Source of the DNA: JAJECS01 sp965262745 | Lineage (GTDB): Bacteria > Chloroflexota > UBA11872 | Direction of reading: 5' to 3' | NCBI GenBank assembly: GCA_965262745.1 | Contig: OZ253558.1 | Span: forward strand, 1,240,001 to 1,304,000 | DNA: 64,000 nt | Part shown: in pieces, positions 23,420 to 34,695 of the stretch | Layout: every line of letters starts with the position of its first letter | Position numbering within the stretch: the first letter of the stretch is position 1 | Translations under genes and position numbers: made by a program | Notes under the pieces: model-generated | Told to the model about the DNA's origin: nothing | What the model saw: only the letters and a program-made list of their open reading frames with translations | The model's database searches: none

Positions 23420-23649
23420 TCGGTTTCCGCGTCGCGGAGAGCGCGTGCGTCCGCGAGCAGCGCCGCCGCATCGCCGCCGAGATCGGTTTCCGGGCGCTGG
23501 GCCAGCCGCTTGCGCCACTCCCACCGCACCAATTCACGTTCCACGGCGCTGAGCACAACCGCGCTCATGGTGCAGTTGTGCTCGCGGGCGTGGCGCCGGA
23601 GTCGTTCGTGAAGCTCGTCCGGGATGTTTCGGACCTGGAGGTTGGCCAT
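23416..23649 (-). CDS. vapB: VapB/FitA-type ribbon-helix-helix antitoxin
   Basis: The 77-residue protein begins MANLQVRNIPDELHERLRRH, the FitA/Arc-like ribbon-helix-helix, with a C-terminal helix rich in Ala and acidic residues to bind the toxin. Directly upstream of and overlapping the PIN toxin gene, which is the standard vapBC order. Confidence 0.9.
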   Translation of the reverse strand: MANLQVRNIPDELHERLRRHAREHNCTMSAVVLSAVERELVRWEWRKRLAQRPETDLGGDAAALLADARALRDAETE

Positions 23650-23700
23650 GTCATGAGATTAGCATGAGGAATGCATGACACCTGGCGGACGCTGGACTGA

Positions 23701-25044
23701 CTAGGTCCGCTCCCTTGACTCTTCCATCGCTGCCGGATCCGACCTAACAGCGTCGCTCCCGTCGGCCTCGTCAGATTCCGGGTTGTTCGACGGGCCGGGT
23801 ATCCCAGGGTCCCGGAGCAGCTGCACCGTCATGACGGTGTATTCGCCGGGCTGGGACGCGGGAACGATCTGCCCGCCGTGCTCCCGGACGATTTCGTGCG
23901 ACAGGGTCAATCCCAGCCCCGTGTTCCAGTTGCTCTCCTTCGTGGTGAAGAAGGGACTGAAGATCTTGGACATGACCTCCGGCGTCATGCCCACGCCGTT
24001 GTCGCGGATCGTGATCGCCGCGCCCTCGGCCGTCCGTCGGCTCCCGATCGTCAACTCCGGTTAGTACTCGTCTCTCTCGACCCTCGCCCGCTCCGCCACG
24101 GCGTGGCAGGCATTGGTCACCAGGTTGGTGCAGACACGGGCCAAGTCCTCCTGCACCGCGACGATCTCGCCCAGGCTCGGGTCCAGCTCCTGCCGAACCA
24201 TGGCACTGAACCCCGGTAGCTGGGCCTGCGCCGCCTGATAGGCCAGGCTGGCTTGCTTCGCCAAAAGCTGATTCAGATCCACCCGCTCGAAGAACCCCTC
24301 GCCGCGCCGTCCCATAGCTAGCAAGTCCGCAACGATCCGGTCGGCACGGTCGCTGTGCATGACGATGCGGCTCATGTTCTCAACGAGATCGTTGGTCAGC
24401 TCGTCCATCGTCTCCAGATCGCCGTCCTCCGGCTGCTCGGGCACCTCCTTGATCTGACTGGCAATCTCCTCCGAGGCCGTGGCGAAGTTTCGGATGAATT
24501 GCAGCGGATTGCGGATCTCGTGGGCGACGCCGGCGGACAGCTCCCCCAGCTCGGCGAGCTTCTGCTGGCTGATGATTCGGTCCTGGGTCTTCCGCAGCTC
24601 GTCCAGGGTGTCTTCCAGCGTGGCGTTCTTTTCCTGAAGCTCGTCGGACAACTTCTGCACCAGGTCAAGCTGCATGGCCCGGATGGAGCTCTGCCGCAGC
24701 GTCTCCAGGGCCAGGCAAGCCTTGGAAACCTCATCGTTGCCCTTGGGTTCGATGCGGTATTCGAAATCACCCATCCCCAGCCGACGAATCCATATCTCGA
24801 CGGCCACGGTTCGAATGCCGGCGTACAGAACCACACCCGTCTTCACCAGCGTCACGGCAAGCGTCGTCGCGGCCAGGACCATCAGCGTCACGTTGCCGTG
24901 GAGCACGGCCTCGACGTTGGTGGCGATCAGCAGGCCGATGACGCTGAAGAGCAGCAGGATGTGCTACACCGAGTAGCGCCGGATGGAGAATTTCGAGAGT
25001 CCGAACGGGTCGTTGCGTTCGTGGGTCTGGTCCAGGCGGGTCAT
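23701..25044 (-). pseudogene. sensor histidine kinase with two in-frame stops
   Basis: Reading from the ATG at 25044 (AGGAG upstream) gives 448 codons: membrane helices near residues 28-70, a HAMP-like linker, a coiled coil (EKNATLEDTLDELRKTQDR), the H box GVAHEIRNPL, N box NLVTNACHAV, G1 DNGVGM and G2 GLGLTLS. Codon 27 is TAG and codon 328 is TAA; the frame is otherwise continuous, and both stops are one transition from a glutamine codon. The second stop splits the kinase within the ATPase domain. No response regulator is adjacent. Confidence 0.8.
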
Positions 25045-25160
25045 GGCATCAATCTCCTATCGGGCCGGTGGCATTGTGCCCTGGAGGTCTCACCCACTCG
25101 CCGCATACTGTCGGTTCGACCGGGGTCGTCTGAAACGATTGGCCGGCGGGATACTCAGCG

Positions 25161-25289
25161 ATGGATGACCCTTCGCCGGACCTGGGCACCAGGAGCCACG
25201 GCTGCCACGGCGTGGGCTGCCTGAGCGTGGTGATGATCGTCGCGGTGGTCCTGATCTTGAACGCTACGGGCACCTGCGTCGGCCCGTAA
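25161..25289 (+). CDS. possible small Cys-containing membrane protein
   Basis: A 42-codon frame reads MDDPSPDLGTRSHGCHGVGC then a hydrophobic segment LSVVMIVAVVLILNATG and ends TCVGP. It is divergent from the kinase gene, with about 115 bp between the starts. Small size and GC-rich context make this uncertain. No other gene is visible between 25045 and 25530. Confidence 0.3.
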   Translation: MDDPSPDLGTRSHGCHGVGCLSVVMIVAVVLILNATGTCVGP

Positions 25290-25533
25290 CCGGGGCGCGG
25301 GGGGGGCTGCCACCACCGCCGTAGTTGCCGACAGCCTTGCCATGGCTGCGACGATCTCCACCGTGGCGCTTGCCGTGCAACGCCCGTCCGCCAGCGCCGA
25401 CAACGTCTCGCCCGCACTTGCCATGCAGATTCGGGCGCGCCACTTAGCGGCCGGGCGAAGCCGACACGGCTGGGTTTGGAGACAGGCGAAGACCGGTGCG
25501 GCGTCTTGAGGACGTGTCTCTCGGGCCATAGAA

Positions 25534-25551
25534 TCTAGCCAATTAGTCTAG
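25534..25551. promoter_or_regulatory. CTAG-rich motif upstream of Phd-type antitoxin
   Basis: TCTAG and TTAGTCTAG sit 14-31 bp before the Phd start at 25565 and share the TAGTCTAG core with the palindrome at 6947-6965. Probably the same type of antitoxin operator, here less symmetric. Confidence 0.45.
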
Positions 25552-25564
25552 CCAGGAGCTTCTC

Positions 25565-25753
25565 ATGACCGACTGGCCCGTGCAGGACGCCAAGAATCGC
25601 TTTAGCGCCCTGGTCGATGCCGCGCTCGCCGGCGCTCCACAGCGGGTGACCCGCCGGGGCCGGCCCGCGGTCGTCGAGCTGGCGGTGGACGAGTACGAGC
25701 GTCTCTGCCGCCTGGAGAAGACGAACGCGCCAACCTGTCGCCACCTGCCGCTG
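25565..25753 (+). pseudogene. Phd/YefM-type antitoxin, 3' end lost
   Basis: The N-terminus is normal: WPVQDAKNRFSALVDAALAG, VTRRGRPAVVELAVDEYERL. From about residue 57 (TNAPTCRHL) the family tail is lost through an apparent frameshift, and the frame runs on antisense to the NmrA-like gene. No toxin gene follows. A good ribosome site (CCAGGAG) precedes the ATG. Confidence 0.75.
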
Positions 25754-26683
25754 CTAGCGCCTGAAGGGGTGCCAGTTACGCCGGAGTTCGGACACATACC
25801 GGCGACCGAGGCCGTCCGCGTTCTGGTCGATCCAGCTGCTCAGGCTGGTCGAGCCAGTCGGCGGAGTCTCCGAAGTCAGCAGGCCGGCCATCAGTCCGGC
25901 AATCTCGTCGCGGGTGAGGACCACGTCCCGCATCAGCAGGCCGACCAGCCCGGTCAGGGCGAAGCCGATCGACGGGGGCGTGTGAACCAACCGGCTGCGG
26001 GAGCCCAGCGCGGATGCCAGCAGGCGCAGCAGCGCCTGGAACGACATCGTGTCCGGCCCGGCGGCGTCCGACACGGAGTTCCCACGCTGGGAGCCTGCTT
26101 CCACGGCCTGTTCCGCGAGGTCTCCGGCATACACGGGTTGCACGAGATAGTCGCCGCCGCCATTGACCGGGAAGACCGGAAAGCGGCGCAGCGCCCAGGC
26201 GATGTTGTTGACCAGGATGTCGCGTTCCCCAAAGACCAACGTCGGCCTGATGATGGCGTAGGGGACGCCGACGCGCTTCAGCGATTCTTCCACCTGCCCT
26301 TTGCCCCTGAAGTAGGGCAGCCGGGAGTCTGACGCGGCGTTGGTGACGGAAAAGTGGACGATTCTGCCGACGCCCGCCTTCGCAGCTGCCTCGAAGAGAG
26401 CCGCTGAGTTCTCGACGGCGAGGTCGAAGGTGGTCTGGCCCCGCGCAAACCGCACCCAGTAGGTGTTGTAGAGGACGCCGGCCCCTTCAAGCGATCGGCA
26501 GAGCCCGTCCGGGTCGGAGAAGTCCAGTGGTTTCGCCTCAACCCGGCCGCCAAAGGCGTTCGCCCGGTCGTGGCGGCGGGTGAGGGTCCTCACGCGGACG
26601 CCCCGGTCGAGCAGACCACGGGCGACGAATCTGCCGGTGTAGCCAAAGGCTCCGGTGACGACGGCCAGGTTGCGGTGCGACAT
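25754..26683 (-). CDS. NmrA-like/atypical SDR family NAD(P)-binding protein
   Basis: The 309-residue protein starts with VVTGAFGYTGRFVARGLLDR (GxxGxxG dinucleotide loop) and has IIRPTLVFGERDILVNNIAW and a C-terminal substrate domain, matching extended or atypical SDRs related to NmrA and complex I subunit NDUFA9. It lacks the classical YxxxK in its usual place. Role unknown. Its 3' end abuts the truncated Phd gene. Confidence 0.82.
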   Translation of the reverse strand: MSHRNLAVVTGAFGYTGRFVARGLLDRGVRVRTLTRRHDRANAFGGRVEAKPLDFSDPDGLCRSLEGAGVLYNTYWVRFARGQTTFDLAVENSAALFEAAAKAGVGRIVHFSVTNAASDSRLPYFRGKGQVEESLKRVGVPYAIIRPTLVFGERDILVNNIAWALRRFPVFPVNGGGDYLVQPVYAGDLAEQAVEAGSQRGNSVSDAAGPDTMSFQALLRLLASALGSRSRLVHTPPSIGFALTGLVGLLMRDVVLTRDEIAGLMAGLLTSETPPTGSTSLSSWIDQNADGLGRRYVSELRRNWHPFRR

Positions 26684-26726
26684 CGGGTTCGACTTCTTGC
26701 CTTTGCATTCGCCAGATGACGGTAGC

Positions 26727-27060
26727 TCAGAGAGTTACCGTCAGTTCCGTTCCCCGCGTCTCCCCCTTCGCTATGCGGTAGCCGATGCGGAGTTCGTTGA
26801 AGCTGTACCGGGGGGTTGTTGGCGTCGTCGCCCAGGTTGCGGCGCAGCCTCTTTAGGATGGGGCGCACCGCCCCCGTGCCGCCGGGCTTCTCCACGCTCC
26901 GCATCCCGTATCGCCCCGTACCGGGCGCCGGTGAGCGCCCGTGCGCTGTCCACCACCTCCTGAAGCACGGTGTCGACGTCCAGGTTGTCGTTGCTGCGCA
27001 GCGTGGCCTCGCTGAGCCGGGACAGGCGGTCCCGCGGGGATGACCCGGACCCCTTCGGCT
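26727..27060 (-). pseudogene. remnant of a GAF/winged-helix regulator
   Basis: The segment reads LSEATLRSNDNLDVDTVLQE, VVDSARALTGARYGAI (start of a GAF domain) and then jumps directly to LKRLRRNLGDDANNP and, after a one-base shift in a C run, YSFNELRIGYRIAKGE (OmpR-type winged helix). The GAF core between them is deleted. Upstream DNA to 27509 holds no gene I can support. Confidence 0.6.
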
Positions 27061-27509
27061 GAGGGGGCGCAACAGGTTTGGGAAAGGTCGATGGAGCGGA
27101 AGACGGGATTCGAGGAGGCAGGTTCCGTCTCGATTTGGTCCATGCCGGATGATACCGATTGATGGCACGCCAAACCTGTTACGGCGAGCCACGGATCGCC
27201 CTTGGATCCTTTCCATGGCGGTTCGTGGCTTTCGGTTTCTAACAACGAGATGACCTAGGGATGACCAAAAGATGACCCGCCCGCTGCTCCACAATGCCGA
27301 GTGGATGTCCTGTTGACGTTCCGCCGCGCGGCTCACCATGCCCACTGGCGCAACGTGCCTGCGCTGGGGCAGGGCGGCAACGCTGCGGCGGATGTTCGGC
27401 CCGGGCGAAACGGTGAGAGTCCAGCCTCATAGACCCATCTCCACCGTCAGATCACCGATCGCCCCGCCGCTCCCATCGCCCGCAACGTGTCCCAGCTTCT
27501 GGCGCCCCG

Positions 27510-27720
27510 CCTGCCCTACGGCAACCGACGGTCACCCTCGACAACGGGACGAACTTCGCCCATCACCATCAGCGCCGGGCCGACAACACCACCCCGCGCA
27601 GGCGTCAAGGCTATCAGGCTCCGGCTGAGACGCTCTGGAATCACGTGCTGCAGATGAAATGTGAATCCACCTTCCGCCATGCGCCAGAATTGCGACGGCT
27701 CGGGCAACAGGCGTCCGACG
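27510..27720 (+). pseudogene. IS30 family transposase remnant
   Basis: In one frame TVTLDNGTNFAHHH is followed by TTPRRRQGYQAPAETLW and VLQMKCESTF, which are the second-Asp region and C-terminus of IS30 transposases, with the intervening part and the catalytic Glu deleted. The upstream portion (ARNVSQLLAPRLPY) is in another frame. Confidence 0.6.
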
Positions 27721-27819
27721 GATACCCCCGCTGCTGGACGAAGCAGCTGATGTGGAGTTGCTCAGGGCAGCCCTTTCAGTCTTTACTTGGAACTGACCGT
27801 TACCAGTTAGCAATCGACC

Positions 27820-30800
27820 ATGCCCGACTTCTTCGCGCAGCCCATCCTGAATTCTCCGTATGCCTATCCGGGGGAGCACTGGGAGCTCGACGAGGACGGG
27901 CAGCCGACCAACCGCATCGTTCCCGGCCGCCGGGCCGCCAAGTTCGTCACGCCGGTTCCCGCTCCACGCAAGCAGACCGCTCAGCGCCGGATGGTCCTCG
28001 ACGAAGGCCAGGGCCTGTCCGGTGAAGCGCAGCAGTACGACCCGATGCCCATCATCGCCAGCCTGCGGCAGCGGGTGGACGAGTGGCGGCAGATACCCGA
28101 CCCTAATGCCTGGCACGTCACGCCCGAGACCGCGCGGCTCTTGCAGCACTGGCGCAGCCACCACTTCAGCAGCTTCCGGCCCTTCTTCTGCCAGGTCGAA
28201 GCGATGGAGACGCTGATCTGGCTGACCGAGGTCGCGCCGAAGCGCGGTCGTGACGGTCGGACGCTCCTCGACCACCTTGAGGGCGCCAACGAGCAGGCGA
28301 ATCCCGGTCTGGCGCGGCTGGCGCTCAAGCTGGCCACGGGCGCCGGGAAGACCACCGTGATGGCGATGCTGGTCGCCTGGCAGACCCTCAACGCCGTCCG
28401 CCGGCCCAACAGCCGCAACTTCACTCGCGGGTTCCTGGTTGTCACGCCGGGCATCACCATCCGCGACCGCCTGCGCGTGCTCCAACCCAACGACCCGGAC
28501 AGCTACTACAAGGACCGCGAGCTTGTCCCCTCCGACATGCTGCCCGACCTGAACAAAGCCAAGATCGTGATCACCAACTTTCACGCCTTCAAGCTGCGGG
28601 AGACGCTCGCGATTTCAAAGGGCGGGCGCGACTTGCTGCAGGGGCGCACCGGAGCTGCGGTGCAGACGACGGAAACCGAAGGCCAGATGCTCCAGCGGGT
28701 GATGACGGAGCTGATGGGGATGCGCCGCATCCTGGCCATCAACGACGAGGCGCATCACTGCTACCGGCGGCGACCCGAGGAGGCCGACGAGGAAGGCAAG
28801 CTCAGCGGCGACGACCGAATCGAGGCCAAGAGAAACGACGAAGCCGCGCGGATGTGGATTTCAGGACTTGAGGCCGTCGATCGCAGGGTCGGCTTGCAGC
28901 GAGTGGTCGACCTCTCCGCCACGCCGTTCTTCCTGCGCGGCTCCGGCTATGCCGAGGGCACGCTCTTTCCCTGGACGATGAGTGACTTCTCGCTGATGGA
29001 CGCCATCGAGTGCGGCATCGTCAAGCTGCCGCGCGTGCCGGTGGCCGACAACGTGCCGCACAGCGACATGCCCGTGCTGCGGGAGCTCTGGAAGCACATC
29101 GGCAAGCGAATGCCCAAAGGCAACCGTCGCAAGGCCGGGAATCTCGATCCTCTCAGCCTTCCCATCGAGCTCACCAACGCGCTGGAGGCGCTCCTACGGC
29201 CACTACGCCAAGACGTTCGAACTCTGGCAGAAGGCCGACATCCCGGTCCCGCCCTGCTTCATCATCGTCTGCAACAACACCGCCACCTCCAAGCTCGTCT
29301 ACGACTACGTGTCCGGCTTTCATCAGGAACAGGCCGACGGCTCGTCCGTCTTCCGGAACGGGCATCTTGAGCACTTTCGCAATTTCGACGAAAACGGCCA
29401 GCGGCTGGCTCGCCCGCGCACGCTGCTGATCGACAGCGAGCAGCTTGAATCCGGCGACGCGCTGGATTCCAACTTCCGCAAGCTGGCCGCTTCTGAGATC
29501 GAGCGCTTCCGGCGCGAAATCGTTGAGCGCACCAACGACCGCAGCCAGGCCGACAACCTGACCGACCAGGACCTGCTGCGCGAGGTCATGAACACCGTGG
29601 GCAAGCACGAGCAACTGGGCGGCGACATCCGTTGCGTGGTTTCAGTGTCGATGCTCACCGAGGGCTGGGACGCCAACACCGTCACTCACGTGCTGGGCGT
29701 GCGCGCCTTCGGCACGCAACTGCTGTGCGAGCAGGCGGTGGGCCGCGCGCTGCGGCGGCAGTCCTACGACCTCAACGAGCAGGGGCTGTTCGACGCGGAA
29801 TACGCCGACGTGCTGGGCATTCCCTTCGACTTCACTGCCAAGCCGGTGATCACCCCGCCGCCGACGCCGCGCGAAACGGTGCAGGTCCAGGCAATATCGC
29901 CCGAACGCGACGACTGCGAGATTCGCTTTCCCCGCGTCTTGGGCTACCGCGTCGAGCTGCCGGAGGAACGCCTGGACGCCGACTTCACCGCGGACTCGAC
30001 CCTTGCGCTGACGCCGGAGTTGGTCGGTCCCACCGACACCCTCGTCCAAGGCTTAATCGGTGAGAGCGAGAACCTCACCGTCGAGCACCTGGGGAATATG
30101 CGCCGGGCGGCGCTGGAATACCACCTCACCTGGCGGCTGCTCGAAACCAAGTGGCGCGACCCCGGCGAGGCGCCCAAGCTGCATCTCTTTGGTCAGCTGC
30201 GGCAGATCACGCGCCGCTGGCTGGACGAGCACCTGGTGTGCCGGGGCGGCACTAAACCCGCGCAGTTGATGCACCGGGAGCTGGCCGACATGGCCTGTGA
30301 ACGGATCACCCGCGCCATCACCCGGTCGCACCACGGTGAGAACCCGGTCAAGGCCATCCTGGACCCTTACAACCCCGCCGGCTCGACTCGCCACGTCAGG
30401 TTCACCACCTCCAAGCCGATCCGGTGGCGCACCGACTTTCGCCGCTGCCACGTCAACTGGGCCGTCTGCGACAGCGACTGGGAGGCCGAGTTCTGCCGCG
30501 TGGTCGAAAAGCACCCAAGGGTGCGCGCCTACGTGAAGAACCAGGGGCTGGGCCTGGAGGTTCCTTACCAGATGGGATCGACCAGCCGACGCTATCTGCC
30601 GGACTTCATCCTGCTGGTGGACGACGGTCGCATGAACGAGCAGGGCCAACCCGACCCATTGCGGCTGGTCGTGGAGATCAAGGGCTACCGAGGCGAGGAC
30701 GCCAAGGAGAAGAAGGCGACCATGGAGACCTATTGGGTCCCCGGCGTCAACCGCCTAGAGAGCTTCGGCCGCTGGGCCTTTGCCGAATTCACCGACGTCT

Positions 30801-30907
30801 ACGCACTCGGGGACAATCTGGAATCCGAGATCACGGCGAGCCTGAATGAGCTGGTCGCCCGGGCCGGCGCAAACCCCGGGCCTGTTGCCAGCGCTCAGAG
30901 AGGCTAA
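27820..30907 (+). pseudogene. res: type III restriction enzyme Res subunit, frameshifted
   Basis: Two frames join at about 29193, where CTCCTAC has one base too many; with it removed the gene encodes about 1028 residues. The first part has Walker A LKLATGAGKTTVMAM, DEAHHCY and DLSATPFF; the second has GWDANTVTHVLGVRAFG, EQAVGRALRR and a C-terminal nuclease domain with LPDFILLV and VVEIKGYRG (D..ExK). Res cuts DNA with its Mod partner, encoded 6 bp downstream. As written, the protein stops soon after residue 457 of correct sequence and loses the second motor domain and the nuclease. Confidence 0.9.
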
Positions 30908-30913
30908 GTCTGG

Positions 30914-33741
30914 ATGGCAAAAAGACGGCAACCACTCAAGGTCGAGTCGCTGACGCACGAGGCGGCCGGGCGGCCAAACATTCCGAGCGCGGAGCACCAG
31001 CCGCTGCTGAAGGATGAGGAGCGGCATCCGATTGAGGCGGCGTTTGAACGCCGTAACCCGGACCTGGACCCGCAGTTGGTGTGGCGGGGTAAGGACCCGG
31101 CCGACTGGTCCGACCTGGTGACGCAGGCGCCGCCGCTCTACATCCAGGAGAAGGTGTCGCCCAAGGCGCTGATCGACGACTTGCGGAAGATTGGTCAACG
31201 CGAAGGGGCACAACTGGACTTCTTCGCCGACTTCAACGGGCTGCCGGAGGGTGCGGACCGCACCGACTTCTATCAGCACCAGGCCAACTGGTCGAACCGC
31301 ATGATCCTGGGTGACTCCCTGCAGGTCATGGCGTCGCTGGCCGAGCGCGAGGGACTGCGCGGCCAGGTGCAGTGCATCTATATCGACCCGCCCTACGGCA
31401 TCAAGTTCAACTCCAACTTCCAGTGGTCCACTACCAGCCGCGACGTGCGCGACGGCAACCGGGAGCACATCACGCGCGAGCCCGAGCAGGTGAAGGCATT
31501 CCGCGATACCTGGCGCGACGGCGTGCACTCTTACCTGTCGTACCTACGAGACCGCCTTGAGGTCGCCCGCGACCTCCTCGCCGACTCGGGTTCGGTCTTC
31601 CTGCAAATCGGGGAAGAGAATTCTCACTTGCTTCGGGCGCTTCTGGATGAGGTGTTCGGGCTGCACAACTTCGTATCGCAGATTGTTTTCTCGAAGACAG
31701 CGAGCGCCACTTCGGAATTCTTGGCAGGCACATACGATGTCCTGCTCTTCTATGCGAAGGATCGTGAGCGCCTCAAGTATCGCCAGCCGCTCCAAACGAA
31801 AGAGATCGGAGGTGTGGGCGGTACTGCATACAAGCGTGCCCGGCTCGCTGATGGCACCGAGCGTCCGCTCACGCGTGAGGAGTTATTTGACCCCTCCCGG
31901 CTGCCAGAACATGCACTTGTGTTTCGAGTGGACAATCTGACGAGCCAGAGCGTCGGTCGGGCGAAGGGCGAAGGTGCCGCTTCATGGTTTCCGGTCGGCT
32001 TTCATGGCAAGAGCTATAGCCCGTCGGACAGGGTCCGTTGGAAGACCAATGCTACTGGGATGCCCCGACTGTGGAAGGCCGATCGCCTGAGCGCGACCAG
32101 CTCCGGCCTCTATTACGTTCGCTACTTCGACGATTTCAGAGCACTCAATGAAAACAACGTCTGGGGCGATACGGGGATTGCTGGCTTCGCCTCAGAGAAG
32201 CGGTATGTCGTTGAGACGTCTGCGAAGGTCGTGCAGCGTTGCCTGCTCATGACCACTGACCCGGGTGATCTAGTTCTCGACCCCACCTGCGGCAGCGGGA
32301 CCACCGGATACGTCGCTGAGCAGTGGGGGAGGCGCTGGATCACTATCGACACCTCACGCGTCGCCTTGGCGTTGGCCCGGGCCCGCATCATGGGCGCCCG
32401 CTACCCCTGGTATCTGCTGGCCGACAGCCCGGAGGGCCAGCGCAAGGAAGCCGAGCTCAGCGGCCGGGATCACTCGCTGTCCACTGACCACTCACCGCTC
32501 GTCGCCACCCATAAGGACATCCGCCAGGGATTCGTCTTCCAGCGCGTACCCCACATCATGCTCAGGGACATCGCCGACAACGCCGAGATCGACGTGATCT
32601 GGGGGCAAATGCAGCCGGGCGTTGAAGCCGCGCTGGCCGACCTGAACCTGGCGCTGCGCGGACACCCGACGCCCTACGAGGCGCTCACCGGCGGACGTGA
32701 GGGGCAGCACATCGACTTCAGCGCGCCCGACGGCACGACCGTCACGCTGCCCTCCGGCGAATCCGCGCCGGCCAACGGCCTGCTGGAGTGGGAGGTCCCG
32801 CGCGAGGCGCCCCCCGACTGGCCCGCGGCCGCCCACGAGCCGCTGGCCGCGTTCTGGGAGGCCCGCATCGCCCGCCAACGGGCGATTGACGCCTCCATAG
32901 CCGCCAAGGCCGAGTTCGAGTATCTCTACGACAAGCCCTACGAAGACCGGCGCACCGTGCGCGTGGCCGGGCCGTTCACCGTCGAGAGCCTGTCGCCGCA
33001 CCGCATGCTGGGCGTGGACGAGCACGGCGAGCTGATCGACCGCGTCGCCGAGACGCCGGGCCACTACGGCGAGCCGCAGGACTTCGCGGCGATCATCCTG
33101 GACCAGCTGCGCACCGCCGGCGTGCAGCAGGCGCACAAAGAGGACCGCATCAGCTTCGACTCGCTGATTCCCTGGCCCGGCGACCACGTGTGCGCCGAGG
33201 GGCGCTATCAAGAGGGTGGCGAAGCGGGGCCGCAACGGCGCGCCGGCATATTCATCGGCCCCGAGTTCGGCACGGTGCAGCGCCAGGACCTGGTGGAGGC
33301 GGCCCGCGAGGCCGCCGAGGCGGGCTTCGACCTGCTGATCGCCTGCGCCTTCAACTACGAGGCCCACGCCACCGAGTTCGACAAGCTGGGCAGCGTCCCG
33401 GTCCTCAAGGCCCGCATGAACGCCGACCTGCACATGGCCGGCGAGCTCAAGAACACCGGCCAGGGCAACCTGTTCGTCATCTTCGGCGAGCCGGACATCG
33501 ACGTGCTGGACGCCGGCGACGGCCAGGTCCTGGTGCAGGTGAAGGGCGTTGACGTGTTCGATCCCAGCACCGGTGAGGTGCGCAGCGACGACACGGACGG
33601 CATCGCCTGCTGGTTCGTCGACACCGACTATGACTCGGAGAGCTTCTTCGTGCGCCACGCGTATTTCCTGGGCGCGAACGATCCCTACAAGGCGCTCAAG
33701 ACGACGCTGAAGGCCGAGATCGACGTCGACGCCTGGGCGAC
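30914..33741 (+). pseudogene. mod: type III DNA methyltransferase Mod, 3' end lost to IS6-type element
   Basis: About 942 native residues remain. CIYIDPPYGIKFN (motif IV) precedes VLDPTCGSGTTGYVAEQWG (motif I), the order of beta-class adenine or cytosine N-methylases. The region 31600-32250 is AT-richer and should be the target-recognition domain. The frame ends natively at DAWATA; the last 35 or so residues expected for the family are replaced by IS sequence, with a read-through frame to 33997. Activity may be reduced rather than lost, since catalytic parts are intact. Confidence 0.88.
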
Positions 33742-34695
33742 GGCTCTGTCAGATTTCAGACCACGGAGCACAACGAGGCGACGTATCCCGTGCTCGACGC
33801 TCCCTAGCTCGTTCCCATCTCCGCGATCAGCCCGCGCCAGCGCGCAAGGAACAGCCGGCGCTGCTCGGGCAGCGGGACGTGGGGGCCGCCTCGTCGGCGC
33901 ACCCGGAAGTACTGCCGCAGCTCGTCAAACGCCGCACAGAAGCGCGCGGCTGACGCGAACCGCCCGAAGCCCAGCATTGGGTAATAGCGCTGCTTGATGG
34001 CGCGATGGTCCTGTTCGGTGAGGTTGTTCAGATACTGGTTGCGCCGGTGGATGACCTTCCGACCGAGGATCCAACGGATCGCTTTGCGGTAGGCCGGGTG
34101 ATGGTCCGTCGTGACGCGCAGCGGCTTGCGGCCTGCGACCTCTATCAGACGCCGCAGGAAGCGGCGCGCCGCGTGTTTGTCCCGGTGTTCGCTGAGCATC
34201 GAGTCGAGGAGTTCGCCGTCCCGGTCGATCGCCCGATAGAGGTAGCACCAGCGCCCGGCGACCTTCACGTACGTCTCGTCGAGGTACCACGAGACGCCGG
34301 CCTGCCCGCGACGCCTGTTACGCAGCTGGTCCGCCAGCAGGGGGGCGAAGCGAAACTCCCACGCACGGATCGTCTCGTGGGTCACCTCGAAGCCGCGCTG
34401 CAGCAGCAGCTCGGCGACATCGCGGAAGCTGAGCTTGTAGCGTAGGCGCCACAGCACCGCCAGGAGCACGATGTCCGTCGGGTACTGGAGCTCATTGAAC
34501 GGCGTGCCGGACCGCTCATTGAAGATCCTGCGGCACGCGTGACAGGCGAACGTGCGGTATCCGAGAGAGCTTCTCCGGCCTCGCCGGCCGGTCGCTCCAG
34601 AGTCACAGTGCGGACAATTCACGGGCAAATCCTTGCCGGTTTGCTGATCAGCGCGACGCTAGCAAAGGACGCGTTTTCTGAAATCTGACAGAACC
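33742..34695 (-). mobile_element. IS6-type insertion sequence
   Basis: Ends are GGYTCTGTCAGATTTCAGA in inverted orientation (one mismatch over 19 bp). The 954-bp element has one transposase gene. The 8-bp flanks (TGGGCGAC and GTTCGTGT) do not match, so no target duplication is present and a rearrangement through the element is likely. Confidence 0.88.
33804..34628 (-). CDS. IS6 family transposase
   Basis: The 274-residue protein has an N-terminal zinc ribbon (CPHCDSGA, CHACRRIF) and the IS6 DDE core: YLDETYVKVAGRWCYLYRAI, TTDHHPAYRKAI and NLTEQDHRAIKQR. It appears full length. Three diverged or partial relatives lie at 36.7, 39.3 and 56.3 kb. Confidence 0.92.
   Translation of the reverse strand: MPVNCPHCDSGATGRRGRRSSLGYRTFACHACRRIFNERSGTPFNELQYPTDIVLLAVLWRLRYKLSFRDVAELLLQRGFEVTHETIRAWEFRFAPLLADQLRNRRRGQAGVSWYLDETYVKVAGRWCYLYRAIDRDGELLDSMLSEHRDKHAARRFLRRLIEVAGRKPLRVTTDHHPAYRKAIRWILGRKVIHRRNQYLNNLTEQDHRAIKQRYYPMLGFGRFASAARFCAAFDELRQYFRVRRRGGPHVPLPEQRRLFLARWRGLIAEMGTS

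Noticed and set aside
23701..25044. stop-codon recoding (TAG/TAA read as Gln)
   Set aside because: TAG and TAA end many other intact genes here (for example Rrf2 with TAG), so a recoded genetic code is not supported.
25155..25529. 124-codon minus-strand frame rich in Arg and Ala
   Set aside because: No conserved motif, no ribosome site and composition typical of non-coding GC-rich frames.
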